Positions 8,596 to 16,609 of a DNA stretch of 53,167 bases are shown here, piece after piece (positions within the stretch are counted from its first letter, which is position 1; each line of letters begins with the position of its first letter). Location of the stretch: positions 1-53,167 of the forward strand of contig NZ_BAABDD010000032.1 of NCBI RefSeq assembly GCF_039539445.1. Direction: 5' to 3'. Below the pieces are notes generated by a model. The model was not told where the DNA came from. It made no database searches and saw only the letters and a program-made list of their open reading frames with translations. The stretch is from Salinactinospora qingdaonensis. Its GTDB lineage: Bacteria > Actinomycetota > Actinomycetes > Streptosporangiales > Streptosporangiaceae. Made by a program: the position numbers and the translations under genes.

Positions 8596-8686
8596 GCGGC
8601 GTCCGACACGGTTGGCGCGAACGCAGAGGAGCGTGTCTGCCTTGGCCCGCCAGCACCAGCGTCGCAGGCGCGGTCACCGGTTTCCA

Positions 8687-9451
8687 CTACCGGTGGCCGC
8701 GCCCCGCGAAATCACCCCACAGCGCGGTGGCGTCATCGTGGAGCTTGCCGCGCTCCACGCCATGGCGCCGCTCCTGCTCCCGTACCCAGGCGATCACCGC
8801 CGCCGGCCCGGATTCGGCCAGCCGGCGCCAGAGGTCCCGCCACCTGTAGCCGTAGTGGTCGACCAGCCGGGTGCACCCGTCCGTCAGCAGCGCAAACCGG
8901 CCCTCCTCGGCGCGCACGGAACCGGTGACCGCTTCTGCGGCGGCCTGGGGCGACGTGCCGGCCACCCAGAACCCGCCGGGTGCGTTGCGCGAGGCCCGGA
9001 CCAGTTCCGCCGAGTAGGGACGCCCGCCCGGAAGGTGGTCCAACCGGGTGTCGGAGAACGCGGTGACCGCCCCGTCCGGGCCGGGCACCAGGACAGCGGA
9101 GTCACCCAACACGAGATAGTCAAACCCGGTGTCGGTGCGCCGTACCAGCGCCACCGTTGACGACGGGCTATCGGGGTTGCCGAGGTCGCAGGTGGCACGG
9201 TGCGCCTCACAGGTGCACTCGATGGCGCGGGCCAACGCCTCGGACAGGGACAGCCCCGCTTCCGGCAGCAGGAACCGGGCCAGCCCCGCGGCGAGTTGGC
9301 TCACCAACCACCGGACCCCGTGGCGACACCCGTTGTCCACTCCGGGCGGGGCCGTCGCCCCGTCCAGCACGAGCGCCCACCCCGGGCCGGTCATGGCGAG
9401 ATCCTCATTGTGCTCGCCGTCGCCTTGCTCGCTCGCGTAGGCAATAAGCAC
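8687..9451 (-). CDS. PP2C-family protein phosphatase-like protein
   Basis: A 254-residue cytoplasmic protein with a compact PP2C fold. Metal-binding aspartate motifs are recognisable in order: NEDLAM (about 15-20), LVLDGATAP (27-35), GDSAVLV (mid-protein), FALLTDGCTRLVD and the terminal HDDATALWGDF. The acid residues expected to hold the two metals therefore seem present. The protein is at the short end for PP2C and has no sensor or membrane domain. The partner kinase is not in the window. It lies 92 bp downstream of the SCO6745-like gene on the same strand and may share its transcript. Confidence 0.82.
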   Translation of the reverse strand: MLIAYASEQGDGEHNEDLAMTGPGWALVLDGATAPPGVDNGCRHGVRWLVSQLAAGLARFLLPEAGLSLSEALARAIECTCEAHRATCDLGNPDSPSSTVALVRRTDTGFDYLVLGDSAVLVPGPDGAVTAFSDTRLDHLPGGRPYSAELVRASRNAPGGFWVAGTSPQAAAEAVTGSVRAEEGRFALLTDGCTRLVDHYGYRWRDLWRRLAESGPAAVIAWVREQERRHGVERGKLHDDATALWGDFAGRGHR

Positions 9452-9543
9452 GATCGCAGATTACCCCGTGTGCCCCGCCCCCGCGCTCGCGCGTGGCGGG
9501 CGAAGCGCCTCACCCGGCGTGGCCCCGGGGGAGCGCGCTCGCC

Positions 9544-10452
9544 CTACGCTGCTGCCGCCGCCTCCATCTGCTCGATGAGACCTTGCGGCAGTAGGCGGCT
9601 CTCGCCAAGGGTGCGGCTGAGCGGGCGGACCAGTTCGGCCAGTCGCCGGCAGCCCTCGTCACCGATCGCGGCGTAGGGCACTAGCGCCAGCTCGTCGGTG
9701 CGCTCCTCCACAGCCGCGCGCAGCCGCTCGCCCGCCTCGGTCAACGTCACGGTCTCGCCCTCGTCGAAGCGGACCAGCCCGCGTTCGGCGAGCGCGGCGA
9801 CGGCGCCTTCCCAGTCCGCGTTCGACCAGCCGCGGCTCTTGCGCATCCACTTCGTGCTCCACTGAGTGGCAGTGGCATGGCTGACCAGCGACTCCACCGG
9901 GGCCAGGCCCGCGTGCATAAGGGCGACGATATGGCCGTCACCGCGGAATTCCCGCAGCAGTGTCTGGGCGTGCCAGAGCACCAGATGGGGCTCGCTCGGC
10001 CAGGCGAGGGCAGCGTGGGCCGCGAAGAGGGGGCGCCCGTGGACGTGGCGGGTCGCCGCCATGGCGGCGCTTTGGGCCAGCTCCGCAGCGGTCGCCACCG
10101 TGTCCGACGCCACGACCTCATCACCGAGAAAGTGGCGCAGCGCCTCGTCGACGGCGCGGAGCCGAGCCGCGAGTACGGCCTCGGGAGTGGTGATCTGCCA
10201 GATTTTGGGGATCACAGCGCCGACGAGCTCGGGGTTGAAGCTGTAGAAGGTCGAGCTGACCACCTCGGCCGAGGTCGCCCCCAGCGCCGCTGAGCGTGCC
10301 GCGAAGTACCCCATGGTGCGTGGGTCCAGCCCTAGCGACTCGTAGCCGGCGGCGGCCTGGGGAGCGAAGTAGGAGAAGGCGTGCAGCGGTTCGACGGCGC
10401 TCCACGCCGCGCGCGCTGCACCGCGGGAGGGGAGAGCGGGAGAGGGAGTCAT
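9544..10452 (-). CDS. SCO6745-like conserved protein
   Basis: A 302-residue helical protein of the actinomycete family typified by S. coelicolor SCO6745 (also called SalK-like). Its N-terminus has AWSAVEPLHAFSYFAPQA and YESLGLDPRTMGYFAARSA. The C-terminal part, about residues 195-265, looks like a winged helix (WSNADWEGAVAALAERGLV, then TLTEAGERLRAAVE). The biochemical role of the family is unknown. An inverted repeat at 10486-10501 lies just upstream of the start, about where a promoter would be, and suggests regulation by a dimeric repressor. Confidence 0.8.
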   Translation of the reverse strand: MTPSPALPSRGAARAAWSAVEPLHAFSYFAPQAAAGYESLGLDPRTMGYFAARSAALGATSAEVVSSTFYSFNPELVGAVIPKIWQITTPEAVLAARLRAVDEALRHFLGDEVVASDTVATAAELAQSAAMAATRHVHGRPLFAAHAALAWPSEPHLVLWHAQTLLREFRGDGHIVALMHAGLAPVESLVSHATATQWSTKWMRKSRGWSNADWEGAVAALAERGLVRFDEGETVTLTEAGERLRAAVEERTDELALVPYAAIGDEGCRRLAELVRPLSRTLGESRLLPQGLIEQMEAAAAA

Positions 10453-10485
10453 GGGGGCTTTCCATCCGTTATCGAGACGTGAAAT

Positions 10486-10501
10486 GTTACTGGATAGTAA
10501 C
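10486..10501. promoter_or_regulatory. Operator-like inverted repeat upstream of the SCO6745-like gene
   Basis: GTTACT and AGTAAC form perfect 6-bp arms around GGAT, 34-49 bases upstream of the ATG at 10452 (minus strand). The spacing fits overlap with a -10/-35 region. The flank GTAACTCATG is also present in the operator-like repeat at 17917-17940. Confidence 0.45.
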
Positions 10502-10945
10502 TCATGGGGTCGGATTCAGGCCAGGGTGGAGCTCAGTCTCTCGGGGCGGAGCCGCCTTCAGTGGGCCGGCGTGCGTTCGTGTTCGGCTGCGTTGACTGTG
10601 GCCGGTTCGCGGGAGAGGGGGACACATGGCCCATATGAGGCAGAAAGTACTTTTGCGGCTTATTTTTCTTTCTGCTTAAAACTGTCATATGTGTAGAGTG
10701 TCCCTTGTGTTGATATTGCTTTCATTCGGGGGGAGAGTATTTCGTTTATGTCGTATTTGTTTTGTTGCTGTTGGGGTGGCTCGGGTTATGCGAAGATCTT
10801 TCGGAAAATTAGTTAGTCCAGCGGGGTTTAGTATGCTTGGAGTGGGCGATGTAATTACCCGCAAGGGTGGCGGTGATAGAGCTCTTGCGGAGAGTTGCAC
10901 CTACCGCCCCTGCATGTGCATATAACAGTGAAAGGAAGTTCCGCA
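10502..10945 (+). other. AT-rich leader before the EF-hand gene
   Basis: The segment about 10630-10890 is strikingly AT-rich compared with the rest of the window (runs such as TTATTTTTCTTTC). It contains no gene I can support; small frames here lack family features. It is probably a promoter region with a long untranslated leader, or a site for an Lsr2-type silencer. Confidence 0.45.
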
Positions 10946-11476
10946 ATGGTCATGGGTGTCAAGGAGCGTCAGCGGCTCGACGAGCGTTTCGCGCTGTGGG
11001 ACGTCAACGGCGATGGCCAGATTGACAAGTCCGACTGGGAGGCCGAGGCCCGGCGCATTCTCCAGAATCTGGAGCAAGACGAGTCCTCAGCCAAGGCGCA
11101 GAAGCTCATCGACGCCTACCTCGGAATGTGGGACCACTTCTCGACTAAGGCCGGAAAGGAGGCTCTTAACGTTGAGGAGTTCGCCCAAATCGCTGAGCAG
11201 GACATCATCGCCGGTGGCGAATCTGGGTTCGACCAGGTCCTGCGCCCCACGATCGGCGCTATCGCCGACCTGCTCGACATCGACGGCGACGGTCAGGTGA
11301 GCCCGGCCGAGTTCGACCGCTGGATCGAGGCCATCGGCGTGCAGGAGCCCACCCCCCAGGAGATCTTCGCGCAGATCGACACCGACGACAGCGGGCTGCT
11401 GTCGGTCGACGAGATGGTGGCCGCCGTTCGCGACTACCACATGGGTCGTAACGACATCCCCTTCCTCGGCCGCTAA
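10946..11476 (+). CDS. EF-hand calcium-binding protein (calerythrin-like)
   Basis: A 176-residue acidic cytoplasmic protein resembling actinomycete calerythrin/CabD-type calcium buffers or sensors with four EF-hand positions. Loop 1 is DVNGDGQIDKSD (about residues 17-28), with Asp rather than Glu at position 12. The second hand is degenerate (around STKAGKEALNVEEF). Loops 3 (DIDGDGQVSPAE) and 4 (DTDDSGLLSVDE) are canonical. The ATG at 10946 has AAAGGAAG about 10 bases upstream; an upstream start at 10895 has none. It is monocistronic, with a hairpin 70 bases after the stop. Its AT-rich leader suggests tight control. Confidence 0.92.
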   Translation: MVMGVKERQRLDERFALWDVNGDGQIDKSDWEAEARRILQNLEQDESSAKAQKLIDAYLGMWDHFSTKAGKEALNVEEFAQIAEQDIIAGGESGFDQVLRPTIGAIADLLDIDGDGQVSPAEFDRWIEAIGVQEPTPQEIFAQIDTDDSGLLSVDEMVAAVRDYHMGRNDIPFLGR

Positions 11477-11547
11477 CCCCCTGACAAGGGCGGACCGTTC
11501 GAGGGGCCCGGGGCCTTGAGCGAGCTCCCCCGCGTTGAACGCGTGTT

Positions 11548-11575
11548 CCGGTACTGGCGCCGGCACCAGTACCGG
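11548..11575 (+). terminator. Terminator of the EF-hand gene
   Basis: CCGGTACTGG (11548-11557) and its exact complement at 11566-11575 pair; the inner bases extend the stem with one mismatch. It lies between the EF-hand stop and the MITE-like element. Confidence 0.6.
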
Positions 11576-11584
11576 GCATCTTGG

Positions 11585-11749
11585 CTAGGTTCTGTTTTTG
11601 GAAAGGGCGGCGAGAGCGGGCGGTGGGCACACGCGGGTGAGCGCGTCCGCCGGCGCTTCGCGGGCCGGCGAGATCGCGCAGCGATCGAGACACGAGCCAA
11701 CGAAGACCCCCACAGCCCCCACCCCAGCCGTTCGAAAACCAGAACCTAG
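11585..11749 (+). mobile_element. MITE-like element A, with core repeat copy 2
   Basis: A 157-bp element (11589-11745) bounded by terminal inverted repeats starting GTTCTG and ending CAGAAC (about 16 of 19 terminal bases complementary). It is flanked by CTAG on both sides, a likely 4-bp target duplication of YTAR type. The palindromic core lies at 11670-11697 with one mismatch to consensus. No coding capacity is seen. The right-hand CTAG contains the stop codon of the gene at 11746 on the minus strand. Confidence 0.75.
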
Positions 11750-12213
11750 GCGCGTGGAACGAAGCGCACCGCAACCTCCGGCTGTAGCTCAAGGTCGGCG
11801 CCGCTCACCGGTGCGTCCGTGTGGATCAGCACGTTGTAGTGGTTGGGGATGTGGCAGGCGTCGAACCCGAGCACGGTCCCCAGATGCCGGTCGCCGAGCC
11901 ACACCTCGTCGCCGCGGTCGATCACCCCGCCTCGGGTGATTTCGGCGAACCCCACGAACCCCACCCGGTCGATCCGCGTCCCGGAGGCCGTCGCCGTGTG
12001 GTCGGTGGTCACCAACTCGTGGACCTCACCCGCGCTCACACACCGCGCGGCGTGCGGTTCGAGTGTCATCCCCCGCTCGTTTCGGCGGTGCAGCAGCACC
12101 TTGACAACGACACCGGCCACCGAGCGTTTCGGCCCGTTCTCCCTCGCCGCCTCGGGTGAGACCAGCACCGCCGACATGCCGCCCTCCTGCGTGGTCGTCT
12201 CGTTCGACCCCAT
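11746..12213 (-). CDS. Small conserved protein of unknown function (possibly DUF6917)
   Basis: A 155-residue soluble protein, last gene of the left operon of the biosynthetic cluster. The ATG at 12213 has AAAGGAGA about 8 bases upstream; a longer frame to 12267 is less likely. It is beta-rich in character (VAGVVVKVLLHRRNERGM, VGFVGFAEITRGG, EVWLGDRHLGTVLGFD, HIPNHYNVLIHTDAP). I am unsure of the DUF number and see no catalytic motif. The gene follows the first dehydrogenase by 43 bp. Its TAG stop lies in the target duplication of MITE element A, so the insertion sits exactly at the gene end without changing the protein. Confidence 0.6.
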   Translation of the reverse strand: MGSNETTTQEGGMSAVLVSPEAARENGPKRSVAGVVVKVLLHRRNERGMTLEPHAARCVSAGEVHELVTTDHTATASGTRIDRVGFVGFAEITRGGVIDRGDEVWLGDRHLGTVLGFDACHIPNHYNVLIHTDAPVSGADLELQPEVAVRFVPRA

Positions 12214-12256
12214 CGTGTTCTCTCCTTTCCCGGTTGCGCCGCCTCCCGGCGCGGCC

Positions 12257-13201
12257 TCACCAGCCACCGGAGGGCACCGTCATCCCGCGACGCTGCGCCT
12301 CGTATGCGGCCTCGACCAACTCCAGCGCCGCCAACCCACCGTCGGTGCCCGCACCGGGCGCACCCGCGCGCACCATCTCCTCGAAGCGGCGCACGATGCC
12401 CACGTACTCGTGCCACAGTGAGCCTTTGAACGCGGTGTGGCCGCCGAGCATGTCGGCGCTGTCGGTCGTGCCGTCGCTCAGCCTCACGTGCACGTCCTTG
12501 CGCTCCCCGGGATAGGACCAGTCCAGTTCCACCCGGGCTTCGCCGCCGTCGTGTCCCCGCAGTTCCACCGTCGCCTGCCGGTCGACTCCGCTGGCGTCGC
12601 GCGTCACCGCGGCGGCCACGACCTGTACCTCACCGAGAATGTGTCGAACGAGGTCGAAGGCGTTAGGGCCGTTGTCGGCCAGGCACCCGCCGCCACAGCG
12701 CGCAGGGTCGAGGTACCAGGCGTCGCGCCCCACGTGCTCCTCGATACGTTCGAGATAGTTGACCGTCACTGTTTCGATCGCCGATCGCCGGTGGTGCAGC
12801 CGCTCGACCAGCGCCAGCACGGCGGAGTTGTAGCGGCGGTGGAACGCGGTGAGGAGCGCAACCCCGCTCTGTCGCGCCTGCTCCACCAGCTCCGTTCCCT
12901 GGGCGGCGCTGATCGCCAGCGGCTTTTCCACACACACCGGCAGCCCGGCCGCGAGCGCGTCTCGGCACACGGTGGCGTGGGCGTCGTTGGGCACGGTCAC
13001 GATCACCGCATCGACCTCTCCCGAAGCCAGCATCGTGCGGTGGTCGTCGTAACAGGGAACACCCCCGGCGACGGACTCCCGTGCCCTCAGGTCGCGGTCG
13101 CACATCGCCGCCAGCCGCACCGACGGAATCCGCGTCAGCGCCGCCACATAGAAGCGGGAGATGACCCCGAGCCCGACGATCCCGATGCGCAGCGTGGTCA
13201 T
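12257..13201 (-). CDS. Gfo/Idh/MocA-family oxidoreductase
   Basis: A 314-residue NAD(P)-dependent dehydrogenase. The N-terminal Rossmann domain has GIVGLGVISRFYVAAL (residues 5-20) and the family's EKPLAIS motif near 90. The C-terminal alpha/beta domain includes FHRRYNSAVL, GGGCLADNGPNAFDLVRHI and a terminal LVEAAYEAQRRG. Members oxidise or reduce a sugar or cyclitol hydroxyl, for example inositol or 3-keto-glucose derivatives. GGAGGG precedes the ATG at 13201. It overlaps the Ldh_2 gene by ATGA. The substrate is not known. Confidence 0.88.
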   Translation of the reverse strand: MTTLRIGIVGLGVISRFYVAALTRIPSVRLAAMCDRDLRARESVAGGVPCYDDHRTMLASGEVDAVIVTVPNDAHATVCRDALAAGLPVCVEKPLAISAAQGTELVEQARQSGVALLTAFHRRYNSAVLALVERLHHRRSAIETVTVNYLERIEEHVGRDAWYLDPARCGGGCLADNGPNAFDLVRHILGEVQVVAAAVTRDASGVDRQATVELRGHDGGEARVELDWSYPGERKDVHVRLSDGTTDSADMLGGHTAFKGSLWHEYVGIVRRFEEMVRAGAPGAGTDGGLAALELVEAAYEAQRRGMTVPSGGW

Positions 13202-14340
13202 CGCCGGCCCTCCAACGTCTCGGGGGCGGCTAGCCCATAGGTGGCCGCGACCTCGTGAATCTCCTGGTACAGCGGTAGCGGCAACGGTACCCCCCAGCGG
13301 CGCCGTTCGATCGCTCGCTGCGCCTCGTGCCAGCCGGGATAGCGCACTGGCTCGCCGTCGTGGCTCGGGGGGCACGCGAGCACCGTCTCGAACAGGGACA
13401 CGGCCGCTTCCGCGGCTGCCGCCGCCGGGCGCAGGGCTGCCGGCGCGAGCGCGGCGACGAAGAAACCGATGTCATCGTCGCGTCCCCCGGGGCGGCCGTC
13501 TCCCGCGAGTGCTTCGGGCTCGGGCCCCATGCCCGCCCCTGATAGGACCGCCGCGAGCACTTCCACGGCCAACGCCAGCCCGAAACCTTTGTAGGTGCCG
13601 ACACTGCCCCCCAGCCATTGCAGGTGGGCGTGGCCACGATCGAAGGCGGCCGGGTCGGTGACCGGGTTTCCCGCGTCGTCGGCGAGCACGCCGGCGGCGA
13701 TCTCGTGGCCGGCCCGAGCCGCCTCGCGAATCCGGCCGGTGGGGGCGGCCGTGGTGCTCATGTCGAGCACGAAGGGGTGTCCCTTGGCGGCCGGCGCGGC
13801 CACGCTGAGCGGGTTCGTGCCCAACAGTGGTGTTCGACCGCCGGGTGGGCGGGCGATGCGCTGCCGGCCGCAGTTGGCCGCCACGATCCCGATCATGCCG
13901 TGTTCGGTGGCGCGTCTAGCGTGATAGCCGGCGCACCCGAAGTGGGTGGCGTCGCGGACCGAGACCACCCCCACGCCATAGCTGGCGGCCCGTTCGGTCG
14001 CCAGATCCATGGCCTCGCTGGCTGTGTACAGTCCCAGTGAACGTTGCGCGTCGATCAGCACGCTCGCTCCCCGGTCGGTGACGATCCGCGTCCGGGCGGT
14101 GGGGTCTGCCCGTCCGGAGTCCAGCAGCGGCAGGTAGAGCCGGGTGAGGTTGCGCAGCCCATGGGAGTCCATGCCCGTGAGGTCGCCGTAGCACAGGGCC
14201 TGCGCCGCGGTGTGGTCACGGTCCTCGTCCAGGCCGTGAGCGGCGAAGACCGCGGCGGTAAAGGAGAGGAGACGCTCGTAGTCGACGGCTACGGTGGATG
14301 GCGTTGCCGGGGTGGGCGGATCGGCGGCGAGGTGGTTCAC
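13198..14340 (-). CDS. Ldh_2-family (malate/L-lactate/imine) dehydrogenase
   Basis: A 380-residue NAD(P)H-dependent oxidoreductase of the type-2 malate/lactate dehydrogenase family, which also contains piperideine-2-carboxylate reductase, ureidoglycolate dehydrogenase and diketogulonate reductase. Visible landmarks are GDLTGMDSHGLRNL (about 48-61), DATHFGCAGYHA with the probable catalytic His (about 130-141), LLGTNPLSVAAP, and the C-terminal GTYKGFGLALAVEVL. It starts with a GTG that overlaps the M20 gene stop (GTGA). It probably reduces an alpha-keto or imino acid in the cluster pathway; the exact substrate is an open question. Confidence 0.85.
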   Translation of the reverse strand: MNHLAADPPTPATPSTVAVDYERLLSFTAAVFAAHGLDEDRDHTAAQALCYGDLTGMDSHGLRNLTRLYLPLLDSGRADPTARTRIVTDRGASVLIDAQRSLGLYTASEAMDLATERAASYGVGVVSVRDATHFGCAGYHARRATEHGMIGIVAANCGRQRIARPPGGRTPLLGTNPLSVAAPAAKGHPFVLDMSTTAAPTGRIREAARAGHEIAAGVLADDAGNPVTDPAAFDRGHAHLQWLGGSVGTYKGFGLALAVEVLAAVLSGAGMGPEPEALAGDGRPGGRDDDIGFFVAALAPAALRPAAAAAEAAVSLFETVLACPPSHDGEPVRYPGWHEAQRAIERRRWGVPLPLPLYQEIHEVAATYGLAAPETLEGRR

Positions 14341-15659
14341 GATCGCAACTCCGTTCTCTCGTTCGTGGTCGCTTCGTTGGGGGTGGCTGTCTGGCGCGCG
14401 AAGCCCACCAGGATGTCGCTGACCGCGCCCGCGAACGCCTCCAATTCGGCGAGATCGGCGTACTCGCCGGCGGCGTGGGCGTTGTTGTCGGCCAGGTCGC
14501 CGGGGCCCAGCACCGCGGTGAACGTGTCGGCGACCTCGCCCATCCAGATCGCGTCGCAGGTGAACGCCGGCTCGGTATCCGGCCACGGGGCCAGGCCGGC
14601 TGTCGAGCCCAGCAGCGTGTGGCCCCACGTCTGAGTGCTGCGCAAGGTGGGGAGCCCGCGTTTGAGCCATTCCAGGTGGGTGATGCGCCCCGCCTCCCGC
14701 GCGGTCAACACCAGGTGGGGGGTGTGCTCGAAGCGTTCAGTGAACGCGACAAGCCCGGAGGCGAAAGCCGATTCCAGCGTTGCCGCCATGCGCTCGCCCA
14801 CTTCCGAGACGGGGTACGCCAGGTTCACCAGCAGCTCGCCGGTGCCGTAGACGCGGTTGTGCAGCGGCCCCGTCCGCAGGCCGGCCACACAGACGGTTCC
14901 CTCGCCGGCGTGCGGCGCCATCGCCAGGCCCAGGTGCTGGGCCAGGAAACCCAACAGGACACTGGCGTTGTGGCCGCGCTCGGGACGGTCGTCGATGGAG
15001 TCGCGTCCCGCGACGGTGACGCGCGCGGTCATGGCCGCAGTGCAGTGGGGCAGGTAGCGCAGGCCCGTGGGCTCGCAGAAGATGTTGAGGGCTCCGGTAA
15101 ACCCATGGTCGACGAGGACGCGCGTACCGAAGGTCCCCATCGCGCCCCCTTCCTCACCCGACACCGCCTGGATGAGCACCCCCACACGGTCGCCGATGGC
15201 CGGTTGGCGAGCCTTCGCCGCCCGGACCCCGGCCAGCAGAGCAACGGCCGGCCCTTTGGCATCGATGGCGCCACGGCCGTGGAACCGTTGGCCGTCGAAG
15301 CGCGCGGTCGCCATACCCGCCACGGTGTCGAGGTGGACGTTGAACATCACCGTTTGCGCCGCGGGGCGCGGCGGTCCCAGGCGCAACACCAGATTGGGCT
15401 GGTCGTCGAGGAACCCCGGAGTCGTGGCCACAGCGCGCCGCACGGCCAGCGGGACACGCTCGTCGTGCATGCGCTCGGGGGCGGCGGCCTCGTGGTGGAC
15501 TGCCGCGAACCCCAGATGCGTAGCCGCTTGGGCGTAGCTGCGCTGTGCCTGCCACAACTGCGGCGCCGTCTCCGGCTCCTCCAGCGGGCCGGTGGTGGGC
15601 GTGTCGAGGAGCCGCAGCAGCAGGTCACGCTCGCTCGGTAGCAGGGGAACCGGGCTCAC
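14337..15659 (-). CDS. M20-family metallopeptidase/deacylase (ArgE/DapE type)
   Basis: A 440-residue zinc hydrolase. Metal-ligand motifs are visible in order: VHLDTVAG (first His/Asp), GRGAIDAKG (bridging Asp), SGEEGG (catalytic Glu pair), FCEPTG (Glu ligand) and NNAHAAGEY near the end (last His). It therefore looks active. Relatives remove N-acyl or N-succinyl groups from amino acids or cleave C-terminal residues. In this operon it may deprotect an N-acylated intermediate or release an amino acid. It starts with a GTG overlapping the TIM-barrel gene stop (GTGA), so the two are translationally coupled. Confidence 0.87.
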   Translation of the reverse strand: MSPVPLLPSERDLLLRLLDTPTTGPLEEPETAPQLWQAQRSYAQAATHLGFAAVHHEAAAPERMHDERVPLAVRRAVATTPGFLDDQPNLVLRLGPPRPAAQTVMFNVHLDTVAGMATARFDGQRFHGRGAIDAKGPAVALLAGVRAAKARQPAIGDRVGVLIQAVSGEEGGAMGTFGTRVLVDHGFTGALNIFCEPTGLRYLPHCTAAMTARVTVAGRDSIDDRPERGHNASVLLGFLAQHLGLAMAPHAGEGTVCVAGLRTGPLHNRVYGTGELLVNLAYPVSEVGERMAATLESAFASGLVAFTERFEHTPHLVLTAREAGRITHLEWLKRGLPTLRSTQTWGHTLLGSTAGLAPWPDTEPAFTCDAIWMGEVADTFTAVLGPGDLADNNAHAAGEYADLAELEAFAGAVSDILVGFARQTATPNEATTNERTELRS

Positions 15660-16609
15660 CGCGCCCCAGCCCCCCTCAGACCGCCCGGAACCGCCGACCA
15701 GCCCGGCAGCGTCGGCAACACGTCCTCGACGACCAGCCGCTCAAGGGCGCGTCCGCAGGCCACAAAGCCCTCGTGGGGGGCGTGCGCGCCCCGGTGAGCG
15801 GTGTCGGCAGCGAGCCCCTCGTGGGGGCGCACCGCAATATGGGGCTCGATGGACCAGGTGCCGCTGAAACCGTGGTCGAGGAGCAGCCGTAGGCACTGCG
15901 CCACCTCGGCCTCGCCCGCGCCCGCCGGAGTGTAGACGGGCTCGGCTTTATCCCCTCGGGCGTCTTTGACGTGCACGTGCGCCACATGGTCGACGATCTC
16001 GGCCAGTACTGTCAGCGCCCGGTAGCCATAGGCGACACCATTGCCGATGTCGAACAGCAGGGCCAGCCCCGGGTGCTGCGCGGCCAGCTCCAGCATGCGT
16101 TCGGCGTGGCAGGCCGCCCAGCCGCTACAGTTCTCGTGGACGAGGGTGACGCCGGCCTGCTCGGCGCGTTCGGCGAGCTCGCCGAGTCGCCACCGGGCGC
16201 GCCGCCCCCACTCGCGTTCGTCCAGGCCACCGGCGGTGTAGGACATGACGCGGATATAGCGCGCCCCGAGTCTGTGGCAGCGACGCGCCAGCACGTCGAG
16301 TTCGGCCACATCGGGGGCGAAGTCAGCGGTCACCGGCCGGGACCAGTTCCCGATCCCCGAGGCTAGACAGGTGACCGCAAGCCCACGGGCAGCGATCGTC
16401 GCGGCGACGCGCTCGAACTCGTCGTCGGAGACCGCGGCGACGGGAACTCCGTCGAGGGTGCGCAGCTCGATCGAGGTCCAGTTGAGCTGTTCGATCGCCG
16501 CCAGTTGGGTCGCCAGGCTCGCGCCGGCCTCGTCGCCGATGCCGGCGTAGCGGACGCGAAGCTCGGTGCCGGAGCTCTCCGCGGCCGGCCGCGGGGCGCT
16601 GTCAGACAT
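15656..16609 (-). CDS. Sugar phosphate isomerase/epimerase-type TIM barrel
   Basis: A 317-residue protein of the AP-endonuclease-2/xylose isomerase-like superfamily (IolE/IolI/EboE style). Metal-binding elements visible are TLVHENCSGW (Glu), LLFDIGNG (Asp), AHVHVKDA (His/Asp) and WSIEPHI (Glu), spaced as expected for the barrel strands. Relatives isomerise inosose, hydroxypyruvate or keto sugars. Next to two Gfo/Idh dehydrogenases it suggests a sugar or cyclitol route. It overlaps the next dehydrogenase gene by 8 bp and the M20 gene by 4 bp. Confidence 0.85.
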   Translation of the reverse strand: MSDSAPRPAAESSGTELRVRYAGIGDEAGASLATQLAAIEQLNWTSIELRTLDGVPVAAVSDDEFERVAATIAARGLAVTCLASGIGNWSRPVTADFAPDVAELDVLARRCHRLGARYIRVMSYTAGGLDEREWGRRARWRLGELAERAEQAGVTLVHENCSGWAACHAERMLELAAQHPGLALLFDIGNGVAYGYRALTVLAEIVDHVAHVHVKDARGDKAEPVYTPAGAGEAEVAQCLRLLLDHGFSGTWSIEPHIAVRPHEGLAADTAHRGAHAPHEGFVACGRALERLVVEDVLPTLPGWSAVPGGLRGAGAR

